A stretch of 64,000 nt of DNA from Pseudomonadota bacterium (GCA_027622715.1 JAQBYN010000003.1:62001-126000), one strand, 5' to 3'. Counted from the first letter of the stretch, positions 35,582 to 45,232 are shown. Translations and numbers: made by a program. The notes: generated by a model from the sequence alone, not told the origin.

Positions 35582-37334
35582 ATGCGATTCGACCGTTTGT
35601 TGAACTGGGGGCTTGAAGGCGACGCCGACTTCGCCCGCGAAATTGGCTTACGCCAAGTTCAGGTTTTTCGAAGCCAGTTGCTATCGAACGCTGTTGCCAA
35701 TGTCGCGCTCTCGGCATTGGTGGCGCTGGCGATCTATCAAGAGACCAATCTCGGATTGCTCCTCGGATGGCTCGCGCTGATTTGGTTTGGCGCCGCGCGA
35801 AGCCTCCAGAGCTGGTTCCGGCACCGGGGTTCCTCGCGGGTGCCGCGGGACCTTGAAAGAACCCAAACCCGAATCGTCTTGACCACCATCGCAGCGGGGG
35901 GAATTTGGGGCGCCGCGGCCTGGGTATTTTTCCCGGAAGGGAACCTGATCCTACAGGTGGTCTTCACCTTCGTAATCGGCGGTATGGCGGCGGGCGTTTC
36001 GGGTGGTTTGGCGAGCATGCCATTGGTCTGGGTCGGCTGGATTGTGGCAACCGTTATCCCGATGTCGTTTCGCTTCGTGCTCGAGGGCAGCCAAGCCTCG
36101 TTGGTCATGGCGGCGATGCTCGTTACCTATGCCGTCGTCCTCTTCGCATTTTCCCGCAACGCTTTTCGGGCGTTTCAAACAAAGCGTTCGGGACCGGCTA
36201 ACCGCGGCCAGCGAGACGCAAGGTCGGGTTAGGGCTGAGGCCGAACTCGAGCGCTTCTTTGCCCAATCGAATGTTCTTTTGGCGGTGGCCGACTCGCATG
36301 GAATTTTTCGCAAGGTTAACCCGGTTTGGGAGAAAGTCCTCGGGTTTCCCGCCGAAGACCTTCTTTCCCGCCCGTTCATCGAGTTCGTCCATCCGTCGGA
36401 TTTTGCCCACACCCAGGTTGAGCTGGAAAAACTGCGAGAACCGGGACATCAGACGCAGAATCTTCTTAACCGATACCGGTGCAAGGACGGGAGCTATCGT
36501 TGGCTGCAATGGAACGCCGTCAACGACCCGCAAGGATCGCTCGCCTATGTTTCGGCCGTCGATGTGACCGATCAGCAGGAAATCGAGCGGCTCAAGGAGC
36601 AGTTCATTTCGACGGCGAGCCATGAACTGCGAACCCCAGTGACCGCCATCAATGCCTCGCTCAAGCTGCTGGCCTCCGGCCTTACCGGGACGATCCCGCT
36701 GGAAAGCGCACGCATGGTGCAGATTGCCGAGAGGAACAGTGAGCGGCTTATTCGGCTGGTTAACGACATGCTCGATATCGATCAGCTGCAAGCGGGAAGA
36801 ATGTCGTTTCGTGACGAGCGCGTGGACCAGTCATCAGCCGTCGAGGCGGCGATTGCCGAGGCCGCGCCGCTCTTTGATCAAGCCGACATTCATGTAGAAA
36901 CCCGGCTCCTGCCCGGCACGTTTGTTACCGCTGATCCAGATCGCTTGTCGCAGGTCATGACGAATCTTCTTTCCAATGCGGCCAAGTTTTCACCTATGTC
37001 GAGCCTGGTCGAGGTGTCGGTCGAGGAAGTCGGGGATTCCGCGCGGATCGTTGTGCGCGATCATGGGGCCGGCATTTCGCCTTCGTTTCGGAGCAAAGTA
37101 TTTGAGAAGTTCGCGCAGGCCGAACGTGGCCCCGGTCCGCATGCAGGCTCGGGATTGGGCCTTTCGATTTCGAAACAGTTCGTCCAGCAGATGGGCGGCG
37201 AGATCGGGTTCGAGACGCCGCGCGACGGCGGGACGCGGTTTTTCGTTTTGCTGCCCATCGTCGATCGACAGGCGGCCAATGCGGAGTCGGGAGCCGAGGC
37301 TACGCGCGGCCCGAAAACCGATTTGTCGCGCTGA
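35582..37334 (+). pseudogene. Membrane PAS sensor histidine kinase interrupted by a one-base frameshift
   Basis: Two frames make one protein. From ATG 35582 to about 36178 a multi-helix membrane domain reads through to the cytoplasmic edge (FSRNAFRAFQ). It then runs into unrelated residues and stops at 36232. A +1 shift within CAAACAAAG (36176-36184) joins it to QSVRDRLTAASETQGR, then a PAS domain, an H-box with ASHELRTP, the N-box NLLSNAAKFSP, and the G boxes DHGAGIS and GSGLGLSISK, ending at 37334. No response regulator gene is adjacent. Catalytic motifs are intact, so the break is recent, a sequencing error, or a recoding site. The tail overlaps the convergent pip gene by 35 bp. Confidence 0.8.
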
Positions 37335-38259
37335 CGAGCGCGTTGAGCGTGCCGGCTTCCGACGAGGCGTGACCGGCGTCGGTGATAACCAGCAGTTCAG
37401 CTTTCGGCCAAGCGCGGGAAATATCCCAAGCGGACTTGATAGGGCACACCATGTCGTACCGGCCTTGCACGATGATGGCTGGGATGTCCCGGTAGCGCGC
37501 GACCTCGTCCAGTAAGAAGCCATCGCTGGGAAAGAACCCGCGGTTCAGGAAGTAGTGGCACTCGATTCGGGCGAAGGCGTCCGCAAAAGTGTCGCCCGAC
37601 GCTTGTGCAATCTTGGCGTGGTCGAAAGCCAGCGTCGAGGTTGATGCCTCCCACACGCTCCACGCCTTCGCTGCGGCGCTGCGCACGGCGGTATCGGTGC
37701 TCGTGAGACGCTGGTAATAAGCGCCAACCATGTCGTGACGTTCTTCCGGCGAGATTGGCGCGATGTAGTCCTGCCACTCCTGAGGAAAGAACCGCCCCGC
37801 CCCATCCTGGTAAAACCAATCGATCTCCTCCTGCCTTAGCAAGAAGATGCCGCGCAACACCATTTGTGAGACGCGTTCAGCGTGGCGCACGGCATAGGCG
37901 AGGGACAACGTGCTCCCCCAAGAGCCGCCAAACAGCATCCATTTGTCGATCCCGAGATGGGCCCGCAACCGCTCCATGTCGGCCACGAGATCCCACGTCG
38001 TGTTCTCGCGTAGTTCCGCGTGCGGTGTGCTCCGGCCACACCCTCTTTGATCGAACAAGATGATCCGATACGCTGCGGGGTCGAATAGTTGCCGGTGCGC
38101 CGGTTCAACGCCGCCCCCAGGGCCACCATGAACGAACAGCGCGGGTTTTCCATTTGGGTTGCCGCACTCTTCAAAATAGATGCGATGGAGGTCCGAAACC
38201 TGAAGATGGTCGGAACGGTAAGGTTCGATCGGCGGAAAGACGACGGAGTTCTGGGTCAT
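37300..38259 (-). CDS. pip: Proline iminopeptidase
   Basis: Alpha/beta-hydrolase (319 aa) that removes N-terminal proline from peptides. Conserved parts: HGGPGGG oxyanion loop, FDQRGCGRSTPH, the nucleophile elbow GGSWGSTL, the acid in QGRYDMVCP and the His in DAGHASSE. The GGSWGS and GRYDMVCP signatures separate it from general hydrolases. The start is ATG 38259 (MTQNSVVFPPIEPY); the frame extends 30 codons further with no similarity to the family. Divergent from the DUF1491 gene. Confidence 0.94.
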   Translation of the reverse strand: MTQNSVVFPPIEPYRSDHLQVSDLHRIYFEECGNPNGKPALFVHGGPGGGVEPAHRQLFDPAAYRIILFDQRGCGRSTPHAELRENTTWDLVADMERLRAHLGIDKWMLFGGSWGSTLSLAYAVRHAERVSQMVLRGIFLLRQEEIDWFYQDGAGRFFPQEWQDYIAPISPEERHDMVGAYYQRLTSTDTAVRSAAAKAWSVWEASTSTLAFDHAKIAQASGDTFADAFARIECHYFLNRGFFPSDGFLLDEVARYRDIPAIIVQGRYDMVCPIKSAWDISRAWPKAELLVITDAGHASSEAGTLNALVSATNRFSGRA

Positions 38260-38342
38260 GGACGACCGGTATTGAGCCTTCGGGCCGCTGTCAATGGAAC
38301 CCCCCGTGGAATCCCCTGTGAAATCCACCATGGAGTCCGCTG

Positions 38343-38681
38343 GTGACACCGCGCCTCAAGACTTCACTATGGGTGCAAGCCCAGGTCCGGCTATGTGACA
38401 TTCGATTTCAGGGCGTTGCCGTGGCGCGTCGCGGCGATCCGGACGCTGGCGGCGTGTTGCTCAAACTGCTGCGACCCCAGGGCCAGTGCCTGCTGCTCCG
38501 CCGGATTGCTGCGGAAAACGGTGATCAGGCGTGGATGATTGTCGGCGGCACTGATGAAATCGCCGAAGATCAAGCGACTGCCTATGTCGAGCGCGAATTG
38601 AAATGGGATCGCGACCTTTGGCTCCTCGAAATCGAGGATTATGATGGCCGCTATGAACTCGACGGGCCGGTAACGGCTTAG
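38343..38681 (+). CDS. DUF1491 family protein
   Basis: A 112 aa alphaproteobacterial protein of unknown function. The N-terminal RLKTSLWVQAQVRLCD and the repeated ...VARRGDPDAGGVLLK and Y-x-x-REL-x-WDRDLWLLEIED segments are the family marks. It starts with GTG at 38343, in the space before the divergent pip gene. The DUF72 gene follows after 31 bp, which suggests cotranscription. Confidence 0.87.
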   Translation: MTPRLKTSLWVQAQVRLCDIRFQGVAVARRGDPDAGGVLLKLLRPQGQCLLLRRIAAENGDQAWMIVGGTDEIAEDQATAYVERELKWDRDLWLLEIEDYDGRYELDGPVTA

Positions 38682-38712
38682 TTCGAGACTCCGCTGCTAC
38701 GGGTGTCGGGCG

Positions 38713-39429
38713 ATGGCAAAGCAGAAATTGTTTGCGGGCACGAGCGGTTTCGACAAGCCGTGGAAGGGCACGTTTTATCCCGAAGACATCAAAAAGGCCG
38801 AGCTGCTCGCTTACTATTCGGCGCGCCTACCGGTCGTAGAAATCAACAACACATTTTATCGCCTGCCCAAACCGGAGGTCATGGACGGCTGGTTCGAGCA
38901 AACGCCGGATAGCTTCCGGTTTGCGATCAAGGCCTCCCGGCGTATCACCCATATCAAAAGACTGAACGATGTTGAGGAGCCGACGGCCTATTTGATGGCG
39001 TCGACTGAACACCTAAAACACAAACTCGGTCCGCTTCTTTTTCAGCTGCCGCCGAATGCGAAGAAAAACACAGAACGTCTGAAAGCATTCTTGGCGACAT
39101 TGCCACCTGATCGGCGCGTCACGTTCGAGTTTCGCCACCCGACCTGGTTCGAGGCCGACGCGATTGACGCGCTGCGCGATCACGGTGCGGCGCTGTGCAT
39201 TGCTGACGACGACAAAGACCTCGCGCCGTTCGAGGCGACAGTCGATTGGGGCTACATGCGGTTCAGGAAAGATGACTACACTGACGAAAGTCTCGAGACA
39301 TGGGTTGAGCGAATAGCGTCACAAGCCTGGAGCGAGACCTTCATTTTTTTTGAGGGCGCCGAGGGTGGGCGCGGCCCGAAGTGGGCCCGGCAGATGATGG
39401 ACTTGGCGGCGAAGGCCGGCGGAAAATAG
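38713..39429 (+). CDS. DUF72 family protein (YecE-like)
   Basis: A TIM-barrel protein of 238 aa. GTSGFDKPWKGTFYPEDI at the N-terminus, VEINNTFYRLP, and FEFRHPTWF in the middle are typical of the DUF72/YecE family, whose biochemical role is unresolved. Length is usual. ATG 38713 lies 31 bp after the DUF1491 gene. Confidence 0.93.
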   Translation: MAKQKLFAGTSGFDKPWKGTFYPEDIKKAELLAYYSARLPVVEINNTFYRLPKPEVMDGWFEQTPDSFRFAIKASRRITHIKRLNDVEEPTAYLMASTEHLKHKLGPLLFQLPPNAKKNTERLKAFLATLPPDRRVTFEFRHPTWFEADAIDALRDHGAALCIADDDKDLAPFEATVDWGYMRFRKDDYTDESLETWVERIASQAWSETFIFFEGAEGGRGPKWARQMMDLAAKAGGK

Positions 39430-39504
39430 CGGCCCTGGACCACGTAACCCGCACCGGCGGGGAGATTTGCCGTATTTCTCGCCTTTGGACCTCGGTTTGA
39501 CCAG

Positions 39505-39533
39505 TTGACTCGGGGCAGCCCTAACCATAGTTT
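39505..39533 (+). promoter_or_regulatory. Putative sigma-70 promoter of rpmJ
   Basis: TTGACT (39505-39510), a 17-base spacer, then TAGTTT (39528-39533), about 30 bases before the rpmJ ATG. The -35 box is good and the -10 is weak. Confidence 0.4.
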
Positions 39534-39562
39534 GCGCGCTCCCAAACCCGTGGACGGATGCT

Positions 39563-39688
39563 ATGAAGGTCCTAAGATCCTTGAAATCGGCCAAAACGCG
39601 CGACCGCGATAACCGCGTCGTTCGCCGCAAAGGCCGCGTCTACGTGATCAACAAACGCAAGCCGCGGTTCAAAGCACGGCAGGGCTGA
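39563..39688 (+). CDS. rpmJ: 50S ribosomal protein L36 (Cys-less, type B)
   Basis: A 41-residue protein, [20 protein letters not shown] followed by [21 protein letters not shown], matching the zinc-free C- form of bL36. The usual four zinc ligands (C-x2-C-x12-C-x4-H) are absent. Many alphaproteobacteria carry only this form, so it need not imply a zinc-starvation paralogue. It stands alone with its own promoter and an intrinsic terminator, and is too short to be found by length-limited gene callers. Confidence 0.93.
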   Translation: MKVLRSLKSAKTRDRDNRVVRRKGRVYVINKRKPRFKARQG

Positions 39689-39710
39689 CCTTTATCGCGG
39701 CCAGGCATTG

Positions 39711-39733
39711 GGGCGCCCTATGGCGCCCTTTTT
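39711..39733 (+). terminator. Intrinsic terminator after rpmJ
   Basis: Perfect 7 bp stem GGGCGCC / GGCGCCC with a four-base CTAT loop and five T, 22 bp after the rpmJ stop and 33 bp before glcD. Confidence 0.88.
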
Positions 39734-39766
39734 GTTTGTCCAAGGTCTAGCGCTGTATGATTTGTC

Positions 39767-41254
39767 ATGCGCATGCCGGAACCAGATCGGGCGATCATTG
39801 CCCGCAGAGCTGAGGTTGTTTCGGGCCTGGAAGCGCTGGTTGCACCGGGTAGCGTCATCTCCGATCGCACCGGCCTACGGGTCTACGAGACCGATGGGCT
39901 GACGGCGTACCGCCAGGTGCCAATGGCAGTGGTTTTGCCGGCCAACACCGACGAAGTATCGACCGTCCTGCGCTTTTGCCATGACCGCGGCATCAAGGTG
40001 GTGCCGCGCGGTGGTGGGACGTCGCTGTCCGGGGGCGCGCTGCCGCTCGCCGATGGGATCGTTTTGTCGGCGGCGAAGTTGAACCGCGTTCTTGAGATTG
40101 ACCTGGCCAACCAATGCGCCGTGGTTCAGCCGGGCGTTACCAATCTCGCCATAACCGACGCGGTTTCCGATGCTGGCTACTACTACGCGCCGGATCCGTC
40201 GAGCCAGATCGCCTGCACGATCGGCGGCAACGTCGCTGAGAACGCGGGCGGCGTGCACTGTCTCAAATACGGCCTGACGACCAACAATCTGCTGGGACTC
40301 GAAGCCGTCTTGATTACCGGCGAGGTGATTCGGATTGGCGGTAAACATTTCGATAGCGAGGCTTACGACCTTCTCGGGATCATCACCGGCTCAGAAGGAT
40401 TGCTATGCGTCGTTACCGAAGCGACCGTCCGGCTGTTGCGCAAGCCGCAAGCGGTTCAGGCCGTGCTCGCGGCCTTTCCGGACAATACGCAGGCGGGGGA
40501 CTGCGTTGCGCGGATCATCGGTGCGGGCTTGATCCCTGCGGGTATGGAAATGATGGATGGGCCGGCGATCGCCGCGGCAGAAGCATTTTGCCACGCCGGG
40601 TATCCACTGGATGCGGGCGCCCTCTTGATCGTCGAAGTTGATGGCAGCGCGCAAGACGTTCTTGTCGGGATCGCGCGCGTCAAAGAAATTGCCACGGCGT
40701 GCGGCGCTACCGAGGTGCGCGCGAGCCGCTCGGAAGACGAGCGATTGGTGTTCTGGTCGGGGCGCAAGAATGCGTTTCCGGCGATCGGCAGAATATCGCC
40801 TGACTACTACGTGATGGACGGCACCATCCCGCGCCGCCGCCTTTCGGAGATGCTGCGATTGATCAGCGAACTCTCGGCACAAAGTGGTTTGCGGATCGCG
40901 AACGTTTTCCACGCCGGTGACGGCAACCTGCACCCGATGATCATGTATGACAGCGCCGTCCCGGGTGAACTTGAGCGTACCGAGGCGCTGGGCGCCGAGA
41001 TCCTCAAGGCGTGTGTGCGGATGGGGGGGGTCCTGACCGGCGAGCACGGCGTCGGCATTGAGAAACGCGATTTGATGGACGTGATGTTTGACGCCGTGGA
41101 TCTCGACCATCAGCAGCGTTTGAAGTGCGCCTTCGACGCTGACGGTTTGCTCAATCCCGGCAAGGTGTTCCCCGTTCTTCATCGCTGCGCCGAATTGGGC
41201 CGGCTCCACGTCCATCACGGGCAGGTGCCGTTTCCGGACCTGCCGCGATTCTGA
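39767..41254 (+). CDS. glcD: Glycolate oxidase subunit GlcD (FAD-linked oxidase)
   Basis: Catalytic FAD subunit of membrane-associated glycolate dehydrogenase, which turns glycolate into glyoxylate and passes electrons to the respiratory chain. 495 aa with a VAO/PCMH FAD-binding domain (VPRGGGTSLSGGALPLADG; ADPSS-type YYAPDPSSQIACTIGGNVAENAGG) and the C-terminal FAD-oxidase domain (NVFHAGDGNLHP, then LTGEHGVGIEKR). Followed at 3 bp by glcE and then glcF, the standard three-subunit operon. Closely similar D-lactate dehydrogenases exist, but the three-gene set supports glycolate. Confidence 0.95.
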   Translation: MRMPEPDRAIIARRAEVVSGLEALVAPGSVISDRTGLRVYETDGLTAYRQVPMAVVLPANTDEVSTVLRFCHDRGIKVVPRGGGTSLSGGALPLADGIVLSAAKLNRVLEIDLANQCAVVQPGVTNLAITDAVSDAGYYYAPDPSSQIACTIGGNVAENAGGVHCLKYGLTTNNLLGLEAVLITGEVIRIGGKHFDSEAYDLLGIITGSEGLLCVVTEATVRLLRKPQAVQAVLAAFPDNTQAGDCVARIIGAGLIPAGMEMMDGPAIAAAEAFCHAGYPLDAGALLIVEVDGSAQDVLVGIARVKEIATACGATEVRASRSEDERLVFWSGRKNAFPAIGRISPDYYVMDGTIPRRRLSEMLRLISELSAQSGLRIANVFHAGDGNLHPMIMYDSAVPGELERTEALGAEILKACVRMGGVLTGEHGVGIEKRDLMDVMFDAVDLDHQQRLKCAFDADGLLNPGKVFPVLHRCAELGRLHVHHGQVPFPDLPRF

Positions 41255-41257
41255 CCG

Positions 41258-42451
41258 ATGCAACTGGCTGAGCCGACGACGGAAGAAGAGCTCTGCGACG
41301 TCGTGCGCGTTGCGGTCGCGCACGACGTCCCGCTCGACGTTCTTGGTGGCGGGACCAAGCGCGCGATTGGGCGACCGACCGTCGCAACGCAGGCAGTGAC
41401 GACCCGGCGCATGAGCGGGATTATCGATTACGACCCCACCGAGCTTGTGATGAGCGCGCACGCGGGGACGCCGCTTCACATCATCCAGACGGCGTTGGCC
41501 GAACGCGCGCAGCAATTCGCATTCGAGCCCCGCGGCCTGAACCGCCTGTTCAATGATGCTGGCGAGGAAACCGTCGGTGGTGTCGTTGCCACCAATTTGT
41601 CTGGCCCCCGCCGGTTCGCTGCCGGCGCGGTGCGCGATCACCTTCTCGGATTCCGCGCCGTTTCTGGACGCGGCGAACTATTCAAGTCCGGCGGGCGGGT
41701 GGTCAAGAACGTCACGGGATACGACTTGTCGAAGCTCGTGACCGGGTCTTTCGGCACGTTAGCTGTGCTGACGGAGGTCACCTTGCGGGTCGTGCCGCGC
41801 CCAGCCGAAACCGGCACGCTTGTTCTTGGTGGCGTCGGCGTCGACGCCACCGTGGCGGTGTTTGACGCGGCGTCGCAGGTTGGCGCGTTTACCGCAGGCG
41901 TCCTTCTGACATCGGCGAGCTTGTCGGCCTTGCCACGGCTGGCGACGATTGATCATTCGGCCGTCGCCTTGCGGTTTGAAGGCGACGCCGCCAGTGCGGC
42001 GGCCCGTGTTGCGGCGCAGGCCTTTGTCGGTCGCTACAGTACGACCATCCTTGAAACCGAAGAGAGCCTCGATCTGTGGGCCCAAATCCGCGATCTTCGC
42101 TATCTCGCAGGTGCCCCGGGCGCCGTGTGGCGGGTATCACTCGCGCGCGCGACGGTTGCTGCTTTTGTCGCCGGCTTGGGTCTTCCCGCTGATGCACCCC
42201 TGGGTGTCGATTGGGCAGGCGGGCAGGTGTGGTTCGCCGATACAGGCGGTATAGACGTGCGCAACGTGCTGAAGGCGGCGGCCGGACCCGATGGGCACGC
42301 GACGCTGATACGCGCAGGGTCCGATGGGCGGCCGGAGACTCCGGTCTTTCATCCTCAATCCGATGTCGTCGCGGCGTTATCGCGCCGGATCAAGCATCAC
42401 TTTGACCCAAAAGGGGTCCTGAACCCCGGCCGCATGTACGCGGACATCTAG
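41258..42451 (+). CDS. glcE: Glycolate oxidase subunit GlcE
   Basis: Second FAD-binding subunit of the glycolate dehydrogenase complex, 397 aa. It shares the PCMH-type fold with GlcD (VLGGGTKRAIGRP) but lacks its full C-terminal domain; GVVATNLSGPRRFAAGAVRDHLLGFRAV and GRVVKNVTGYDLSKL are GlcE marks. The C-terminus ends in HHFDPKGVLNPGRMY as in related oxidases. It begins 3 bp after glcD and its stop abuts the glcF start with no gap. Confidence 0.95.
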   Translation: MQLAEPTTEEELCDVVRVAVAHDVPLDVLGGGTKRAIGRPTVATQAVTTRRMSGIIDYDPTELVMSAHAGTPLHIIQTALAERAQQFAFEPRGLNRLFNDAGEETVGGVVATNLSGPRRFAAGAVRDHLLGFRAVSGRGELFKSGGRVVKNVTGYDLSKLVTGSFGTLAVLTEVTLRVVPRPAETGTLVLGGVGVDATVAVFDAASQVGAFTAGVLLTSASLSALPRLATIDHSAVALRFEGDAASAAARVAAQAFVGRYSTTILETEESLDLWAQIRDLRYLAGAPGAVWRVSLARATVAAFVAGLGLPADAPLGVDWAGGQVWFADTGGIDVRNVLKAAAGPDGHATLIRAGSDGRPETPVFHPQSDVVAALSRRIKHHFDPKGVLNPGRMYADI

Positions 42452-43750
42452 ATGCAAGTCTCGCTCCCGCTCGCCCGTCAACACGATCCCTTTTTTAGGG
42501 CGGCGGAATCGGCGTATCAGGCGTGCGTGCATTGCGGGTTTTGCAATGCGACCTGCCCGACGTATGTCCTGCTCGGTGATGAACGAGACGGTCCCCGCGG
42601 ACGGATCTACGCAATGAAGGAAATGTTGGAGAGCGGTGCCGTGCCGCCCACGTCACTCGTTCCGCATCTCGACCGGTGTCTCTCTTGTCTGGCCTGCCGG
42701 ACGACCTGTCCCTCTGGTGTCGACTACGCACGCCTGATTGACCTCGGTCGTGCCCAGGTCGCGCAAGACCGGCGCTGGTCGCTCAAAGGTCTGACCCGGC
42801 GCGTGCTCGCGACAGTTATGACGCAACCGGGGTTGCTCCGCGTCGCGGTAATTCTTGGCAAGGCGGTATCGGGTTGGCCGATTCCGGGCAGCATCGGTGC
42901 CGCAGTGCGGGTCGCCCACGGCGCAAACCCGACGCGTGGCCCGGTGGACGGCGCGCGCGTGTTCCCACCCCTGGGACCGCAACGCGCACGGGTCGCGCTT
43001 TTGGCGGGCTGTGCCCAACGGGCCGTTGCCCCCGAGATCAATGACGCAACCGTGCGCCTGCTGTGCCGCATGGGCTGCGAGGTGGTGGTCTTATCCGAAA
43101 TTCGCTGTTGCGGTTCGCTTGATCATCACCTCGGACACGCGGCGCGCGCCGCGAGCTTCGCCGCGCAAGCGGTGTCCGCGTGGCGGGCCGAACACGAAAG
43201 GCAGCGCTTGGATTTCATCGTGACCAACACGTCCGGGTGTGGCGCCCACCTCAAAGACGTTGAGTTTCATTTGCAAGACCGTAAAGAAGGCGCGTCGTCG
43301 GCCGCCGAAATGGCGTCGATCATGCGCGACGTGACAGAGGTCGTGGCGGCGCTGGGCCTGCCCCCGGCCGTGCCGGGTTCGGCGTTGGATGTGGCGTATC
43401 AGTCGGCCTGCACATTGCAACACGGACAGGGGATCCGGGATCTACCGAAGGAACTGCTGACGCAGGCTGGGTTTCGAGTCCACGGCATCAAGGAGGATCA
43501 TTTGTGCTGTGGCTCGGCGGGAACCTACAACATTGTCCAACCCGCATTGGCGGGCGCGCTGGGTGAACGCAAAGCCCACAACATCGGTTTGGTTGCCCCC
43601 GAAATCGTCGCCACCGGGAATGTCGGGTGCATGCTTCAGTTGCGCAATTTCGTCGACGTGCCGATCGTTCACACGGTGGAGCTGCTGGACTGGGCCACCG
43701 GCGGGCCGACGCCTCTAGCGCTTGATGCGGGGTACCCGCGCCACCCTTAG
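42452..43750 (+). CDS. glcF: Glycolate oxidase iron-sulfur subunit GlcF
   Basis: Electron-transfer subunit, 432 aa, with two 4Fe-4S motifs near the N-terminus (CVHCGFCNATCPT and CLSCLACRTTCPSG) and two CCG domains (IRCCGSLDHHLG and HLCCGSAGTYN) of the type that bind a non-cubane cluster in heterodisulfide-reductase-like proteins. It passes electrons from GlcD/E flavins to quinone. The last 36 bp overlap the 3' end of the pyruvate kinase gene on the other strand. Confidence 0.96.
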   Translation: MQVSLPLARQHDPFFRAAESAYQACVHCGFCNATCPTYVLLGDERDGPRGRIYAMKEMLESGAVPPTSLVPHLDRCLSCLACRTTCPSGVDYARLIDLGRAQVAQDRRWSLKGLTRRVLATVMTQPGLLRVAVILGKAVSGWPIPGSIGAAVRVAHGANPTRGPVDGARVFPPLGPQRARVALLAGCAQRAVAPEINDATVRLLCRMGCEVVVLSEIRCCGSLDHHLGHAARAASFAAQAVSAWRAEHERQRLDFIVTNTSGCGAHLKDVEFHLQDRKEGASSAAEMASIMRDVTEVVAALGLPPAVPGSALDVAYQSACTLQHGQGIRDLPKELLTQAGFRVHGIKEDHLCCGSAGTYNIVQPALAGALGERKAHNIGLVAPEIVATGNVGCMLQLRNFVDVPIVHTVELLDWATGGPTPLALDAGYPRHP

Positions 43751-45142
43751 GATGTTGGTCGCGCCCGGTGTTCCGAACGGCACCCCGGCGGTAATGACCA
43801 GTTGGTCGTTCTCGACGGCGATGCCGTCATGAACGGCGATGCGGCACGCCTTTTCCACCATGTCGTCAAAGTCGCGGGTATCGCTGGTGTGAACGCTGTG
43901 CGCACCCGACAATAACGCCAGGCGCCGTCCAGTGCCCCGGCGGGTCGTGATGACGATAAGGGGCACGGTTGGCCGTTGCCGCGCGGCCCTCAATGCCGTT
44001 GAACCGGTCGTCGTGTAGGTCACGATGGCCGCCGCGCCGATCGATTCGGCGACCTGTTTTGCGGCGGCGCTGATCGCGTCCGCGGTCGTATTCTCGACCT
44101 CGGGCCGCCAGGACGAGCGCAGCGCTCGGTAGGTTGGCTCGGTCTCTGCCTGGCGGATGATCCGATCCATCATCGCAACGGCTTCGCGCGGGAACTTGCC
44201 GACCGCGGACTCCGCCGAGAGCATTACGGCGTCGGCCCCGTCGTAAACCGCCGTCGCAACATCGGATACCTCGGCGCGGGTCGGCGTCGGCGACTCAATC
44301 ATCGATTCAAGCATTTGGGTTGCCACGACCACGGGTTTTCCCTGGTCGCGTGCCTCGGCGACGATCTTCTTTTGCAGGCCCGGAACAAGCTCAAGCGGCA
44401 GCTCGACGCCGAGGTCGCCGCGCGCGACCATGATCCCATCTGACAAACTGGTGATTTCTTCCAACCACTTGATAGCGGACGGTTTCTCGATCTTGGCCAA
44501 CAACCCGGCGCGCCCGGCAATAATCTTGCGTGCTTCGGCGACGTCTTCCGGGGTCTGGACAAACGACAAACCAATCCAATCGACCGCCGACGAAAGTGCG
44601 AAGTCGAGGTCGCGGCGATCCTTGTCGGTCATCGCCCGGATGGGCAGCACCGTGCCAGGGACGTTCACGCCTTTTGCCGCGCTCAATTCACCGCCGACAC
44701 GAACATCGCAGACGATGCGGCCAGGCGAGACTTCTTTTGCAACGAGCCGAACGCGGCCGTCGTTGAGTAGAATTTCATCGCCTACGTTGATTGCCCCGAA
44801 TAATTCCGGATGCGGTAGTTCAACTCTGTGTGAGTTTCCAGGCGAGTTCTGGTCGTCCAGAACGAACTCGCTGCCGGTCTCGACCAACACGGCGGCCTCG
44901 GAAAAAGATCCAATGCGGATCTTGGGGCCTTGCAAATCGGCGAGAATGCCGACCGGGCTTCCGCGTGAGGTTTCAACCTCACGGATCAGCGCAATCCGTT
45001 GCGCGTGGTCGTCTTTGGTCCCGTGACTCATGTTGACCCGGAACGCGTCGACGCCCTGATCGACCAATGCTTCGATCATGCGACGATCCGACGATGCGGG
45101 TCCGAGAGTCGCCAAAATCTTGGTATTTCGTCCTCGAAACAT
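43715..45142 (-). CDS. pyk: Pyruvate kinase
   Basis: Final glycolytic enzyme, PEP + ADP to pyruvate + ATP. 475 aa with the N-terminal RGRNTKILATLGPASSD, FRVNMSHG, the catalytic-loop IMVARGDLGVELPLE, TQMLESMIESPTPTRAE and MLSAESAVGKFP. A C-terminal regulatory domain is present from about residue 350. Divergent from the TPR gene with 90 bp between. The 3' end runs 36 bp into glcF. Confidence 0.97.
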   Translation of the reverse strand: MFRGRNTKILATLGPASSDRRMIEALVDQGVDAFRVNMSHGTKDDHAQRIALIREVETSRGSPVGILADLQGPKIRIGSFSEAAVLVETGSEFVLDDQNSPGNSHRVELPHPELFGAINVGDEILLNDGRVRLVAKEVSPGRIVCDVRVGGELSAAKGVNVPGTVLPIRAMTDKDRRDLDFALSSAVDWIGLSFVQTPEDVAEARKIIAGRAGLLAKIEKPSAIKWLEEITSLSDGIMVARGDLGVELPLELVPGLQKKIVAEARDQGKPVVVATQMLESMIESPTPTRAEVSDVATAVYDGADAVMLSAESAVGKFPREAVAMMDRIIRQAETEPTYRALRSSWRPEVENTTADAISAAAKQVAESIGAAAIVTYTTTGSTALRAARQRPTVPLIVITTRRGTGRRLALLSGAHSVHTSDTRDFDDMVEKACRIAVHDGIAVENDQLVITAGVPFGTPGATNILRVARVPRIKR

Positions 45143-45232
45143 AGAGTCATTCTAACTGCGGGCCGGCGGCCGCGACAGCCGTAGGGCGCGAAAACAGTTT
45201 GGCTCCCTGGGGACAGCCATTATCATCATCGA

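Noticed and set aside
36176-36184. Programmed +1 frameshift as the preferred explanation
   Set aside because: CAAACAAAG is A-rich, but no stop codon or stimulatory element sits at the shift; a mutation or sequencing error is simpler. Kept only as an option.
40403-41641. Long minus-strand open frame (412 codons) opposite glcD/glcE
   Set aside because: It lies wholly antisense to two clear FAD-oxidase genes, has His/Arg-rich low-quality composition, and no start signal. A common by-product of GC-rich codon use.
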